Assembly: GCF_014648775.1 (NCBI RefSeq)
Contig: NZ_BMRT01000003.1
Span: forward strand, 682,001-746,000
Reading direction: 5' to 3'
Origin: Streptomyces abikoensis
GTDB lineage: Bacteria; Actinomycetota; Actinomycetes; Streptomycetales; Streptomycetaceae
DNA length: 64,000 nucleotides
The position numbers and the translations under genes were made by a program. Position 1 is the first letter of the stretch; each line of letters opens with the position of its first letter. The notes below the pieces were generated by a model that was not told the origin of the DNA, ran no database searches, and saw only the letters and a program-made list of their open reading frames with translations. Positions 16,280 to 24,901 of the stretch are shown here, piece by piece.

Positions 16280-18874
16280 GTGATCCCCCGGAAGGCGGCA
16301 CTCGCCCTCGCGGCCTTCGTGTGGTGGACGGCGCAACCGGCGTGGGCCGTCACGGGGACGACCGAAGCGACCGCCTGCCCGGCGATCCGGCGACCCGAGA
16401 AGATCGATCTCCGTTACAAGCTCACCTTCAACCAGCACCACACCGACTTCGTCGAGGTGCGACAGCTGACGAGCATCGACATTCCGGCAGCGCAGTGGCC
16501 ACTCGCCAACGATCTGACGCTCAGCGAGGACAGCCCCAAGTACCGAAACGCCATGCGCTGCCTTCTGCACGAGAAGAGGAACGCGCCGGCGAAGTTCGGC
16601 ACGTGGCATCCGGAGTGGCACGACGTTTCCGGGGCGACCGAGCAGCAGGACGTGGTCGCGGTGCAGTACGAGTCACGGAACCTGGTCGGCAACACCGCCG
16701 GTCAGTTCGAGGCGGGACCGTGGACGGTCGACGCCGAACCGGACAAGGACTGGAAGGTCGCCCTCCACTCGCCGGAGGTCCTTCGCGGGGTCCCCCGGAG
16801 GACGGTCGAGATCGACCCGGGCGGCCTGGAGATCAGCAACGCCCCCGGAGCGTCGAGCGCGAACGAGACCCACCGGGTGTGGACCCCACCCGGCCCGGAC
16901 GCGGAAGCCTCGATCATGCGGCCGAAGCACCTCATCTCCCTGAGCCGCCGCGACTCCTTGGTCGCGTACCTGGGCATCACCTCGTGGTGGGTCTTCGGCT
17001 CGGCCTTGATCGCCGTGTCGGCATGGCCCTTCCGGAGGAAGAACGGTGACGACGACAAGGCCGCCGCCGGCCGCCCGGAGACGGCCGCTGCCAGAACGCT
17101 GGCCCACACGACCGTGCAGTGGGCCGGACTGAGTGCGGCCCTCGCCCTGACGCTGTCCCTCCTGCTCCAGCTCTACCCCGCCACGATCCGCTGGCGCGCC
17201 CTCATCGGCATCTCGTCAGGACTCGCTCTCGTCCTCTTCGCCCAGCCATGGCTTCCCGTCGTCGAGCACTCCGACGACAGCGGGAAACAGCTGACGAAAC
17301 GCACGGTGCTCGCCACCGCCCTCACGGCGGCGGCGATCGGCCTGCTGGTGGTCGTGTCCCCCCAGCTCTTCGGCCTCCCGGCGCAGCTCATGCCCGCGGC
17401 CTCGCCCTCGCCCTCGCCCCTGGGCATCGTGGGACTGGCCCTGCTGGAAGCGTCCATGTTGTGGCTGTGGTTCACCGCGATGGCCGCATGGGCCTGGCGT
17501 TTCGCTCGGGAAGGAAAACTGGGCGGCTCCCCGGCCGAAGGCGGCCGGAACGAACCCGGACGCCACCTGCGCCGGGTCATGGTGGCCGGAGCCGCACTCG
17601 CCGTGATCACGGCCCTGGTGGTGCTCTGGCATGTGCTGTCCTTCGAAGCCAGATGGCAACGCGCCAACTGGCTGGGGGAAGCCGATTCGCTCTTCGGCAG
17701 TGACCACATGGGCATCCTGGGCCAGCAACTGGCGCAATTCCTGTTCTTCGGCCCCCTGTGGACGTACACCCACACGGGCGTGCTGACGGTGATCGCGCTC
17801 GTGGCCCTCCTCCATCTCAGCTCCCGGGACGGTTCCGGGGCCAAGTCCCTCGGGCCGATGAGCTGGGATCTTCTGCTGGTTACCGCCATCTTCGCCCTTG
17901 TCGCATCGCGCGTGACCAAGCTCGCGGGAACGGCGGGGAACCTCTACGGCCTCTGGCTGCCTCTGAACATGCTCGCGCTCTACGCCCTGGTGAAGGCGGG
18001 CCGTAGATGGTCGACGCTGGGCCGAGTGGACCGAAAAGCAATGAACTGTCTCGGGGCGAACACGGCGAGGGGCGAAAGCCGCGTCACGGCGGAGCTGAGC
18101 ACCCGGGCGGGGTACCAGCGGCTGATGAGCGACGCCCGCCGCTGCCGTGACCTGCTCCACCGGCTGCAGCTCGTCGATCATGATCACGCGGAGAGCAGCA
18201 CAAGACGGGCACTGGAGGATCAGCTCAGCGAACTGCACCACTGGCGGCCGGCCGGATGCAGCCGCGACTGCCTGCCGGATCCCGTATCCGTGCTCGACGT
18301 CGCCCTCTCCTGGGGCCCGCGTCGGCGCTGGTGGCGCAACGCCCTCAACGCCGCGCGCTGGGCCGCCGTCTTCGGCGTTCTCCCGAGCATGGTCACCGTC
18401 TGGTTCGAGTACGCCTCCGACCCGGACCAGTGGGCGCTCACGCTCGACGGGGCGACGGGTATTCCGGATGTGGTCTGGAGGTTCGTGTCCCTGGAGGTCT
18501 TCTTCGCCGGCGCGGGGCTGGTCATGGGAGCCCTGTGGCGTGTACTGCCCGGAGGGCGCGGCCCGCTGCGGGCCCTGAGCCTCTTCGTCGCCTGGCTCGT
18601 CCCCATCGGCATGGTCGCCGCCTTCAGCCACGGCATCGACCGCAGGACGGTGGGCCTGGCCCTCGTGAACATCGTCCTGATGCTCATGGTGCTGACCCTG
18701 ACGAGCATGTGGATGGACACCGACACGTTCAGCCGTGAACGGCCCTACTGGACGAAGCGCCTGAGCCTCCTGGCGTCGATCTACCAGGTGCACGGCCTCT
18801 CCGGGCAGCTCGCCTTCCTGGTCATGCAGGCGGTGGCCGCGGTGACGATCTGGCGGCAGATCGCGACGGGATAG
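16280..18874 (+). CDS. Large multi-pass membrane protein (possibly DUF6185 family)
   Basis: An 864-residue protein. A signal-like N-terminus (ALALAAFVWWTAQPAWA) precedes an extracytoplasmic domain of about 190 residues with two or three Cys (ATACPAIRR, AMRCLLHEK). Then come about eleven or twelve hydrophobic segments from residue 225 on, interrupted by a charged cytosolic region (about 580-680: TRAGYQRLMSDARRCRDLLHRLQ, then RALEDQLSELHHW). The overall form recalls a Streptomyces family I know as DUF6185; that assignment is from memory and tentative. No catalytic motif is recognisable. The GTG start at 16280 lies about 15 bases after GGAGG. Codon use is slightly less GC-extreme than its neighbours, and it lies next to the ychF islet. 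Confidence 0.75.
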   Translation: MIPRKAALALAAFVWWTAQPAWAVTGTTEATACPAIRRPEKIDLRYKLTFNQHHTDFVEVRQLTSIDIPAAQWPLANDLTLSEDSPKYRNAMRCLLHEKRNAPAKFGTWHPEWHDVSGATEQQDVVAVQYESRNLVGNTAGQFEAGPWTVDAEPDKDWKVALHSPEVLRGVPRRTVEIDPGGLEISNAPGASSANETHRVWTPPGPDAEASIMRPKHLISLSRRDSLVAYLGITSWWVFGSALIAVSAWPFRRKNGDDDKAAAGRPETAAARTLAHTTVQWAGLSAALALTLSLLLQLYPATIRWRALIGISSGLALVLFAQPWLPVVEHSDDSGKQLTKRTVLATALTAAAIGLLVVVSPQLFGLPAQLMPAASPSPSPLGIVGLALLEASMLWLWFTAMAAWAWRFAREGKLGGSPAEGGRNEPGRHLRRVMVAGAALAVITALVVLWHVLSFEARWQRANWLGEADSLFGSDHMGILGQQLAQFLFFGPLWTYTHTGVLTVIALVALLHLSSRDGSGAKSLGPMSWDLLLVTAIFALVASRVTKLAGTAGNLYGLWLPLNMLALYALVKAGRRWSTLGRVDRKAMNCLGANTARGESRVTAELSTRAGYQRLMSDARRCRDLLHRLQLVDHDHAESSTRRALEDQLSELHHWRPAGCSRDCLPDPVSVLDVALSWGPRRRWWRNALNAARWAAVFGVLPSMVTVWFEYASDPDQWALTLDGATGIPDVVWRFVSLEVFFAGAGLVMGALWRVLPGGRGPLRALSLFVAWLVPIGMVAAFSHGIDRRTVGLALVNIVLMLMVLTLTSMWMDTDTFSRERPYWTKRLSLLASIYQVHGLSGQLAFLVMQAVAAVTIWRQIATG

Positions 18875-18954
18875 CGAAGGGGACCGCCCTCGTGTCCCGG
18901 CCCGACAGACGCCGTCTTCGGGTCGGCGACCACTGGGTGATCTGGGCACGTCAG

Positions 18955-18969
18955 ACGTTGAAGCGGAAC
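18955..18969. repeat. Distal core repeat (displaced ychF 3' end)
   Basis: Fifteen bases identical to the end of ychF at 19804-19818. On the minus strand it reads TTC CGC TTC AAC GTC TGA, preserving the protein terminus FRFNV with a different stop codon. Bases outside the 15 differ, as expected at an attachment-site boundary. Confidence 0.7.
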
Positions 18970-19018
18970 GTTTAGCAAAGAGCTCCGACCTGCGAAAACG
19001 CGGTTTTGGGCGCCCTTG

Positions 19019-19066
19019 TCCAGCACCGATCCAGCACAGTGTGGGTTCATCCAGCACATCCAGCAC
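19019..19066 (+). repeat. Four ATCCAGCAC-type direct repeats near the left end of the islet
   Basis: Copies lie at 19019-19026 (TCCAGCAC), 19029-19037, 19049-19057 and 19058-19066 (ATCCAGCAC), all in one orientation. Two more sit near the other end. Number, length and position 50-100 bp inside the core repeat resemble the arm-type integrase sites of tyrosine-recombinase attachment regions. This is inference from pattern. Confidence 0.6.
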
Positions 19067-19105
19067 GCGCGCCACAACAAAGGGGGCCGCTCCACCCCGC
19101 ACCAT

Positions 19106-19115
19106 TGTGTACACA
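19106..19115. promoter_or_regulatory. TGTGTACACA palindrome before the antitoxin gene
   Basis: A perfect 10-bp palindrome that contains TGTACA, the core known from YefM-type operators, 25 nt upstream of the antitoxin start. Autoregulation by the antitoxin/toxin complex is the likely use. Confidence 0.6.
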
Positions 19116-19140
19116 TAGGACACTCGGTACGCTTGAGCGC

Positions 19141-19410
19141 ATGACGCAGCCGCTGCCCATAGAGTCCATCCGCGACGTGCGCGCCCACCTGGCGGAGGTC
19201 GTGGAGCGCGCGGACCGCGACGACGTACCCACGGTGATCACGCGCCGCGGCAAGGAAGTCGCCGCAGTCGTCTCCATCGAGGTGCTGCGCAAGTACCAGG
19301 AGTGGGAAGAGCGCGAAATCAATCGGATCATCGACGAGCGCATGGCAAACCCCGCACCCGGCATCCCGATCGAGGACATCATGAGGGAGACGCTGGCGCG
19401 CAGTGAGTGA
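19141..19410 (+). CDS. Type II antitoxin, Phd/YefM family
   Basis: An 89-residue protein, MTQPLPIESIRDVRAHLAEV, with the Phd/YefM N-terminal DNA-binding fold: a helix with ADRDDVPTVITRRGKEVAAVVSIE, then a charged C-terminal helix (KYQEWEEREINRIIDERM) that would wrap and neutralise the toxin. It should repress its own promoter through the TGTACA-containing palindrome just upstream. The ATG at 19141 fits the family; an open frame extends upstream through the repeat region but is not coding in character. Its last eight bases overlap the toxin start, which is typical translational coupling. Confidence 0.9.
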   Translation: MTQPLPIESIRDVRAHLAEVVERADRDDVPTVITRRGKEVAAVVSIEVLRKYQEWEEREINRIIDERMANPAPGIPIEDIMRETLARSE

Positions 19411-19666
19411 GTACCGAACCGTCTTCCGCCCCGAGGCGCAGGCCGAACTTCGGAAGATCCCTCGCGACATGGCGCTGCGCATCCTGGCCAAACTGACCGA
19501 ACTGGAAAGCGACCCGCTCGGCTTCAACACCACCGCACTCGTGTCCCAGCCAGATCGCCGCCGACTGCGGGTCGGCGACTACCGCGTCGTCTACACGATC
19601 GACAACGGGGAACTGGTGGTCTGGATCGTTCACGTGGGCCACCGGTCCACCGTTTACGACACCTGA
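19403..19666 (+). CDS. Type II toxin, RelE/ParE family
   Basis: An 87-residue protein beginning MSEYRTVFRPEAQAELRKIP. The core strands RRLRVGDYRVVYTIDNGEL and VVWIVHVGHRSTVYDT are characteristic of the RelE/ParE superfamily, including the Arg-rich strand and the GHR..VY end typical of ribosome-dependent mRNA interferases. The GTG start lies eight bases before the antitoxin stop. Together with the antitoxin it forms the only gene content of the islet and could stabilise it. Whether it acts as an mRNA interferase (RelE) or gyrase poison (ParE) cannot be decided here; the residue pattern leans to RelE. Confidence 0.9.
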   Translation: MSEYRTVFRPEAQAELRKIPRDMALRILAKLTELESDPLGFNTTALVSQPDRRRLRVGDYRVVYTIDNGELVVWIVHVGHRSTVYDT

Positions 19667-19690
19667 TTGCCGCTGACCACACGTCAGAAT

Positions 19691-19710
19691 ATCCAGCACC
19701 CATCCAGCAC
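19691..19710 (+). repeat. Two ATCCAGCAC direct repeats near the right end of the islet
   Basis: Copies at 19691-19699 and 19702-19710 have the same orientation as the four copies at 19019-19066. They lie 94-113 bp inside the right core repeat. Confidence 0.6.
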
Positions 19711-19719
19711 GGTGACGAC

Positions 19720-19753
19720 GAAGGGGTCGGACTCGACAGAGCCCGACCCCTTC
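19720..19753 (+). terminator. Hairpin after the toxin gene
   Basis: An 11-bp perfect stem (19720-19730 with 19743-19753, GAAGGGGTCGG/CCGACCCCTTC) with a 12-base loop lies 54 nt past the toxin stop and 47 nt before the end of convergent ychF. It can serve both directions. Confidence 0.75.
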
Positions 19754-19799
19754 TGACTTGCGCGTTTGACTCAACGCCTAACGTGCAGTATGCACGCGG

Positions 19800-20888
19800 C
19801 TACACGTTGAAGCGGAACTCCACCACGTCCCCGTCGACCATCACGTACTCCTTGCCCTCCATGCGGGCCTTGCCGGCGGCGCGGGCCTCGGCGACGGAGC
19901 CGGTGGCGACGAGGTCGTCGAAGGAGATGACCTCGGCCTTGATGAAGCCCTTCTGGAAGTCGGTGTGGATGACACCGGCCGCCTCGGGGGCCGTGGCGCC
20001 CTTCTTGATCGTCCAGGCGCGGGATTCCTTGGGGCCGGCCGTCAGGTAGGTCTGGAGGCCCAGCGTGGCGAAGCCGACGCGGGCCAGCGTGGCCAGGCCC
20101 GGCTCCTCGGCGCCGACGGACTGGAGGAGCTCCATGGCGTCCTCCTCGTCCAGCTCGGCGAGGTCGGCCTCCAGCTTGGCGTTGAGGAAGATGGCCTCGG
20201 CCGGGGCGACCAGGGCGCGCTGCGCGTCCTTGAAGGCGTCGTCGGTCAGCTCGTCCTCGTCGACGTTGAAGACGTACAGGAACGGCTTCGTGGTCAGCAG
20301 GTGGAGGTCGTGGAGCAGCTCGGCCTTCTCGGAGCCCTGGACGATGCCGGCGGAGAAGAGCGTCTCGCCCTTCTCCAGGAGCTCCTTGGCCGCCTCGACG
20401 GCCGCCACCTTCGGGGCGACGTCCTTCTTGATCCGGGACTCCTTGACCAGACGCGGCAGGACCTTCTCGATGGTCTGCAGGTCGGCGAGGATCAGCTCGG
20501 TGTTGATGGTCTCGATGTCGTCCTTCGGCGAGACCTTGCCGTCGACGTGGACGACGTTCTCGTCCTTGAAGGCGCGGATGACCTGGCAGATCGCGTCCGA
20601 CTCGCGGATGTTCGCCAGGAACTTGTTGCCCAGGCCCTCGCCCTCCGAGGCGCCGCGCACGATGCCGGCGATGTCGACGAAGTCGACGGTGGCGGGCAGG
20701 ATCCGCTGCGAGCCGAAGATCTCCGCGAGCTTGGTCAGCCGGGCGTCCGGGACGCCGACGACGCCCACGTTGGGCTCGATGGTGGCGAACGGGTAGTTGG
20801 CCGCCAGCACGTCGTTCTTGGTCAGGGCGTTGAACAGGGTCGACTTGCCGACATTCGGCAGACCGACGATTCCGATCGTGAGCGACAC
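19800..20888 (-). CDS. ychF: Redox-regulated ATPase YchF (OLA1/Obg-like)
   Basis: A 362-residue P-loop protein of normal YchF length. The G1 motif GLPNVGKST is at residues 8-16, followed by DFVDIAGIVRGASEGEGLGNKFL (G3) and FNVDEDEL (the variant G4, which gives ATP over GTP preference in this family). The C-terminal TGS domain (about 275-362) contains AWTIKKGATAPEAAGVIHTDF and ends VEFRFNV. It is implicated in ribosome-linked stress responses in other bacteria. The GTG at 20888 follows GGGAAG; an in-frame extension upstream is not family-like. The last 15 coding bases form one copy of the islet core repeat, so the present end may have been supplied by the insertion. Confidence 0.95.
   Translation of the reverse strand: MSLTIGIVGLPNVGKSTLFNALTKNDVLAANYPFATIEPNVGVVGVPDARLTKLAEIFGSQRILPATVDFVDIAGIVRGASEGEGLGNKFLANIRESDAICQVIRAFKDENVVHVDGKVSPKDDIETINTELILADLQTIEKVLPRLVKESRIKKDVAPKVAAVEAAKELLEKGETLFSAGIVQGSEKAELLHDLHLLTTKPFLYVFNVDEDELTDDAFKDAQRALVAPAEAIFLNAKLEADLAELDEEDAMELLQSVGAEEPGLATLARVGFATLGLQTYLTAGPKESRAWTIKKGATAPEAAGVIHTDFQKGFIKAEVISFDDLVATGSVAEARAAGKARMEGKEYVMVDGDVVEFRFNV
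19804..19818. repeat. Proximal core repeat within the ychF 3' end
   Basis: Fifteen bases identical to 18955-18969, covering the codons for the last residues FRFNV of YchF. Confidence 0.7.
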
Positions 20889-21075
20889 GTGGCGACTTCC
20901 CGTTGTTCCCGTAGTAGCGAGGGTTCCGCGCCCCGTGACGCGCCCGGTCATCCAGTCTACGGGTCCGCGTCGCCGACCGGCCCCGGACGGAGGATTATCC
21001 GAACGCATGCCCAAGGTGGCGCAAACGGCGTGTCCAACGTGGGATTCCCCCGGCCCGCCTGCCTAGTTTGGTCGC

Positions 21076-21675
21076 GTGGAGCAACCGAGCACGCGCATCC
21101 CCCAGGGCAAGGTCCGCCGCGGCTCCCCCGTGCCCCGGCCCGCCGCGCCCCCCGGCCAGCGGCGGGGCGCCACCGCGCGAGGGCCCGCCGCCGGGCGCTC
21201 CTCCTCCGCGCTGGACCGCCTGCCGGCCGCCCGGCTGACCGGGCTCGGCAGCGGGCTGCTCACGGCGCTGGGCATGCTCACGATCGGCGGCCTGGACGCG
21301 CTGGTGGGCGGCTCGCCCCGGATCTACGGCGTGTTCTTCCTGCTCGGCAGCGCGGCCTGCGCCCTGTGGGTGCGCCCGGCGGAGCTGATGACCGCGCCCG
21401 TCAGCGTGCCCATCGCCTTCGCGGTGGGGGCGTTGCCCCTGAGCGACGGCACGGGCGGCCTCGGCGGCCGGGTGATGAGCCTGGTGACCCTGCTGTCGCT
21501 GAACGCCGGCTGGCTCTACGCGGGCACCCTGCTGGCCACGCTGATCGCGCTCGTCCGCCGGGTCTCCCTCGTCAGGCTGCGGCGGCGGGAACGACTCCGG
21601 CAGCGGCAGCGGCCATCGCGGCCCCCACGATCCCCGCGTTGTTCTCCAGCCGAGCGGGGACGACCTCGGCGCTGA
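21076..21675 (+). CDS. Small membrane protein, DUF6542-like
   Basis: A 199-residue protein. A basic, Pro-rich N-terminus (about 50 residues) precedes four hydrophobic segments: LTGLGSGLLTALGMLTIGGL, YGVFFLLGSAACALWV, the APVSVPIAFAVGAL region and AGWLYAGTLLATLIALV. The C-terminal 45 residues are very Arg-rich and lie in the part that overlaps ppgK tail to tail (21572-21675), so the final third is shaped partly by the opposing gene. Proteins like this are common next to ppgK/ispH in Streptomyces and are of unknown function. The GTG at 21076 is the only reasonable start. Confidence 0.75.
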   Translation: MEQPSTRIPQGKVRRGSPVPRPAAPPGQRRGATARGPAAGRSSSALDRLPAARLTGLGSGLLTALGMLTIGGLDALVGGSPRIYGVFFLLGSAACALWVRPAELMTAPVSVPIAFAVGALPLSDGTGGLGGRVMSLVTLLSLNAGWLYAGTLLATLIALVRRVSLVRLRRRERLRQRQRPSRPPRSPRCSPAERGRPRR

Positions 21676-22336
21676 CGCCCTCCAGCAGCGGCAGGAACTT
21701 CTCCGCCTTGCGGCTGACCCCGCCGCCGATCACGAACAGCTCGGGCGAGAAGAGCATCTCCACGTGGGCGAGGTAGCGGCTGACCCGCTTGGCCCAGCGG
21801 CTCCAGTTGAGGCCCTCGTCCTCCTTGACCCGTGTGGACGCCCGCGTCTCGGCGTCGTGCCCGTGCAGCTCCAGATGCCCGAGCTCGGTATTGGGCACCA
21901 GGCTGCCCCCGGTGAAGACCGCGCTGCCGATGCCCGTGCCGAAGGTCAGCACGATCACCGTGCCCGTGCGCCCCCGGCCCGCGCCGTGGGACATCTCCGC
22001 GAGCCCGGCGGCGTCGGCGTCGTTGAGGACGGTCACGGGCGCGCCGACGCGCTCGCCGAGCAGCCGGGCGGCGTCCTGGCCGAGCCAGCTCTTGTCGACG
22101 TTGGCGGCCGTCCGGGTCGTCCCGCCGACCACCACGCCGGGGAACGTCACACCGACCGGCCCGACGGGCAGCCCGAAGTGCCGGACCACCTGCCGGACGC
22201 AGTCGGCGACGGCGTCCGGCGTGGACGGCTTCGGCGTGAGCACCTTGAAGCGCTCTTCCGAGAGCTCACCGCGCGCCAGGTCCACCGGTGCGCCCTTGAT
22301 GCCCGATCCGCCGATGTCCACGCCGAATACGTCCAT
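21572..22336 (-). CDS. ppgK: Polyphosphate glucokinase
   Basis: A 254-residue ROK-fold kinase starting MDVFGVDIGGSGIKGAPVD. The phosphate-binding loop DIGGSGIKG is at residues 7-15. Other hallmarks are VGVTFPGVV, the catalytic-region NDADAAGLAEM, LTFGTGIGSAVF, and TELGHLELHGHDAE. Actinobacterial enzymes of this type phosphorylate glucose using polyphosphate or ATP, feeding glycolysis. It is the usual length. It ends inside the convergent DUF6542-like gene (104-nt overlap). ispH lies upstream in the same direction with a 30-nt gap, so the two may be cotranscribed. Confidence 0.93.
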   Translation of the reverse strand: MDVFGVDIGGSGIKGAPVDLARGELSEERFKVLTPKPSTPDAVADCVRQVVRHFGLPVGPVGVTFPGVVVGGTTRTAANVDKSWLGQDAARLLGERVGAPVTVLNDADAAGLAEMSHGAGRGRTGTVIVLTFGTGIGSAVFTGGSLVPNTELGHLELHGHDAETRASTRVKEDEGLNWSRWAKRVSRYLAHVEMLFSPELFVIGGGVSRKAEKFLPLLEGVSAEVVPARLENNAGIVGAAMAAAAAGVVPAAAA

Positions 22337-22366
22337 GCCCAGCAGCGTAGGCGCGGACGGGGTGGT

Positions 22367-23347
22367 TCACCCCTCGACGGCGGCCCGGGCCTCGGCCCGC
22401 AGGTCGCGGCGGAGCTCCTTGGGGAGGGAGAAGGTGATGGACTCCTCGGCGGCCTTCACCGTCTCGACGTCCTCGAAACCACGCTGGGCGAGCCACTCCA
22501 GCACGCCCTCGACGAGGATCTCCGGGACGGAGGCACCGGAGGTGACACCGACCGTGCTCACACCCTCCAGCCAGGTCTCGTCGATCTCCTCGGCGTAGTC
22601 CACCAGGTGCGCGTCCCGCGCGCCGGCGCCGAGCGCCACCTCGACGAGCCGCACGGAGTTCGAGGAGTTCTTCGACCCCACGACGATCACCAGGTCCGCC
22701 TCGGCGCCCATCTGCTTGACGGCCGTCTGGCGGTTCTGCGTGGCGTAGCAGATGTCGTCGCTGGGCGGCGACAGCAGGTTCGGGAACCGGCCCTTCAGGG
22801 CATCCACCGTCTCCATGGTCTCGTCGACCGAGAGCGTGGTCTGCGACAGCCACACGACCTTGTCCGGGTCGCGCACCTCGACCTTGGCCACGTCCTCCGG
22901 GCCGTCGACCAGCGTGATGTGATCGGGCGCCTCGCCGCTGGTCCCGATGACCTCCTCGTGGCCCTCGTGACCGATCAGGAGGATGTCGTAGTCCTCCTTG
23001 GCGAAGCGGACGGCCTCCTTGTGGACCTTCGTCACCAGGGGGCACGTCGCGTCGATGGTGGCGAGCTTGCCGCGCGCGGCCTCCTCGTGCACCACGGGGG
23101 CGACACCGTGCGCGGAGAAGATGACGATGTTGCCCTCGGGCACCTCCTCCGTCTCGTCGACGAAGATCGCGCCCTTCTTCTCCAGGGTCTTCACCACGTA
23201 CTTGTTGTGGACGATCTCGTGCCGCACGTAGACGGGGGCGCCGTACTGCTCGAGCGCCTTCTCGACGGCGATCACGGCACGGTCCACGCCCGCGCAGTAG
23301 CCACGGGGGGCGGCGAGCAGAACCTTGCGGGCGGGGGAAGCTGTCAT
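22367..23347 (-). CDS. ispH: 4-hydroxy-3-methylbut-2-enyl diphosphate reductase
   Basis: A 326-residue enzyme of the last step of the MEP pathway, converting HMBPP to IPP and DMAPP with a [4Fe-4S] cluster. The three cluster Cys are visible in [11 protein letters not shown] (C18), [12 protein letters not shown] (about 102) and [12 protein letters not shown] (about 200). Also present are [20 protein letters not shown], and [14 protein letters not shown], all standard IspH sequences. The ATG at 23347 gives a family-typical N-terminus; an ATG at 23356 is possible. The DMAPP/IPP product feeds, among others, the isoprenyl transferase at 55873-56634. A permease gene is divergent, 76 nt away. Confidence 0.96.
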   Translation of the reverse strand: MTASPARKVLLAAPRGYCAGVDRAVIAVEKALEQYGAPVYVRHEIVHNKYVVKTLEKKGAIFVDETEEVPEGNIVIFSAHGVAPVVHEEAARGKLATIDATCPLVTKVHKEAVRFAKEDYDILLIGHEGHEEVIGTSGEAPDHITLVDGPEDVAKVEVRDPDKVVWLSQTTLSVDETMETVDALKGRFPNLLSPPSDDICYATQNRQTAVKQMGAEADLVIVVGSKNSSNSVRLVEVALGAGARDAHLVDYAEEIDETWLEGVSTVGVTSGASVPEILVEGVLEWLAQRGFEDVETVKAAEESITFSLPKELRRDLRAEARAAVEG

Positions 23348-23423
23348 GCGGTCCATCGTAAGGGCCCGCCTCCACCGGCGTGGCCCGGCCGCCGCCCGGC
23401 CGGGGCGCCCGAATACTGACCCC

Positions 23424-24779
23424 ATGGCCACCCCTCCCCCCTTCGCCGACGAGGGGACACTCCATCGCGCCCTCGGCTTCCGCGACCTCGTGGTCTACGG
23501 CCTGCTGTTCATCGCCCCCATGGCACCGGTGGGCGTCTTCGGCACGCTGTCGGCGAAGTCGCACGGGGCGGTCGCGCTGGTCTACGTCATGGCGACGGTC
23601 GCGATGGCCTTCACGGCCCACTCCTACGCCCGCATGGTGCGCGTCGCCCCGCAGGCGGGCTCGGTCTACACCTACGCGCGCGTGGGCCTCGGCGAGGGCC
23701 CGGGGTTCATCGCGGGCTGGATGGCGATGCTGGACTACCTGCTGATCCCGGCGGTCGCCTACCTCTTCTCGGGCATCGCGATGCACGCGCTGGTGCCGTC
23801 CGTCCCGTCATGGCTCTGGACGGCGGCGGCGGTGGCCGTGACGACGGCCCTGAACCTGTGGGGAGTGCGGGCCGCGGCGGCCGTGGGGTTCGTCGTCCTC
23901 GCGGTGGAGCTGGCGGTGCTGGCGGTCTTCGTGGTCACGGCGGTCATCGCCCTGGCGCAGGACGGGCCGCGCCGGGGCTGGCTGACGCCCTTCACGGGCG
24001 AGGGGGACTTCGACGCGGGGGCGGTCCTGTCGGCGGTATCGGTGGCGGTCCTGTCCTACCTGGGGTTCGACGCGATCGCGGCCTTCGCGGAGGAGTCGGC
24101 GGGCGGCTCGCCGAAGGTGGCGCGGGCGCTCGTCACGTGCCTGGCCGTGGCCGGGACCCTCTTCGTGCTCCAGGGCTGTCTGGCGGCCCTGCTCGCCCCC
24201 ATGTCCCCGGCCGAGCTGGCGGCGCGGCCGGCGGGCCAGGGCGCGGCGTTCTACGACACGGTCGACGCGGCGACGGGCCTGTGGCTGCACCACCTGGTGG
24301 CGGCGAGCAAGGCGCTCGGCGCGGCCTTCGCCGCGCTGGCGGGCCAGGCGGCGGCGGGCCGCCTCCTCTTCGCGATGGCCCGCGACCGCCGTCTGCCCGG
24401 CCGCCTGGCGAAGGTCGACCGCGCCTCGGGCGTCCCCCGGCTCGCCGTCCTGGGCGCGGCGGCGGTCACGCTGCTCGCGGCGGTGTGGGCGGCCCAGCGG
24501 CCCGACGGGCTGGGCCGGCTGGTGTCGGTGGTGGACGTGGGGGCGCTCACCGCGTTCGGGTTGCTGCACGTCTCCGTCGTGGGGTGGTACGCGCGACAAG
24601 GCGCGGAGCGCCTGCTGTCCCGGCACGTGGTGGTGCCGCTGCTGGGGCTGGCCGTCGTGACCGCGGTGATCGCCACGGCGGCGACGGCCGCCCAGCTGGT
24701 CGGAGCGGTCTGGCTGGCCGCCGGCCTCCTCGTCCTGGCGGGCCAGGCGGCGCGGCGCCCCCACGCGCCTGCCGGCTGA
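23424..24779 (+). CDS. APC-family permease
   Basis: A 451-residue membrane protein with about 12 helices, unlike the other APC permease in sequence. It begins [27 protein letters not shown], and the first helix region [21 protein letters not shown] plus [26 protein letters not shown] (helix 2-3) and [23 protein letters not shown] (helix 6-7) place it in the APC superfamily. The likely substrate is an amino acid or amine. ATG 23424 fits the divergent promoter space with ispH (76 nt). No strong ribosome binding site precedes it, so leaderless translation is possible. It is followed by two hairpins and then by the large inverted repeat at 24902-25046. Confidence 0.88.
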   Translation: MATPPPFADEGTLHRALGFRDLVVYGLLFIAPMAPVGVFGTLSAKSHGAVALVYVMATVAMAFTAHSYARMVRVAPQAGSVYTYARVGLGEGPGFIAGWMAMLDYLLIPAVAYLFSGIAMHALVPSVPSWLWTAAAVAVTTALNLWGVRAAAAVGFVVLAVELAVLAVFVVTAVIALAQDGPRRGWLTPFTGEGDFDAGAVLSAVSVAVLSYLGFDAIAAFAEESAGGSPKVARALVTCLAVAGTLFVLQGCLAALLAPMSPAELAARPAGQGAAFYDTVDAATGLWLHHLVAASKALGAAFAALAGQAAAGRLLFAMARDRRLPGRLAKVDRASGVPRLAVLGAAAVTLLAAVWAAQRPDGLGRLVSVVDVGALTAFGLLHVSVVGWYARQGAERLLSRHVVVPLLGLAVVTAVIATAATAAQLVGAVWLAAGLLVLAGQAARRPHAPAG

Positions 24780-24789
24780 CTTCCGGGTA

Positions 24790-24823
24790 CCCCCGGTGGG
24801 GGCTTTCCGCGCCTGCGGCGCGG
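24790..24823 (+). terminator. Two tandem GC hairpins after the permease
   Basis: CCCCC-GGT-GGGGG (24790-24802) and CCGCGCC-TGC-GGCGCGG (24807-24823) follow the permease stop within 45 nt. Together they make a plausible intrinsic terminator. Confidence 0.65.
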
Positions 24824-24901
24824 GTTCTACCCCACCCACCCGCCCGATTGCCCGGCACGGATTGCCCCGGGTAGGGGGCCGGCCCGGCCGGGGTGACGTG
24901 A

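Larger units (their letters stand above)
18955..19818. mobile_element. Candidate ychF-targeted toxin-antitoxin islet bounded by 15-bp repeats
   Basis: Identical 15-bp sequences (ACGTTGAAGCGGAAC) occur at 18955-18969 and 19804-19818. The right copy is the 3' end of the intact ychF gene. The left copy, read on the minus strand, also encodes F-R-F-N-V followed directly by a stop (TGA instead of TAG), as if it were the original ychF end displaced by an insertion that brought its own gene end. The 849 bp from one core to the next hold only a toxin-antitoxin pair, repeated ATCCAGCAC motifs near both ends, and a terminator. No integrase is present, so it would be either a remnant or a passenger mobilised in trans. 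Confidence 0.6.

Noticed and set aside
18955..19818. Insertion sequence
   Set aside because: No transposase, no terminal inverted repeats; the boundaries are direct repeats of a gene end, pointing to site-specific integration instead.
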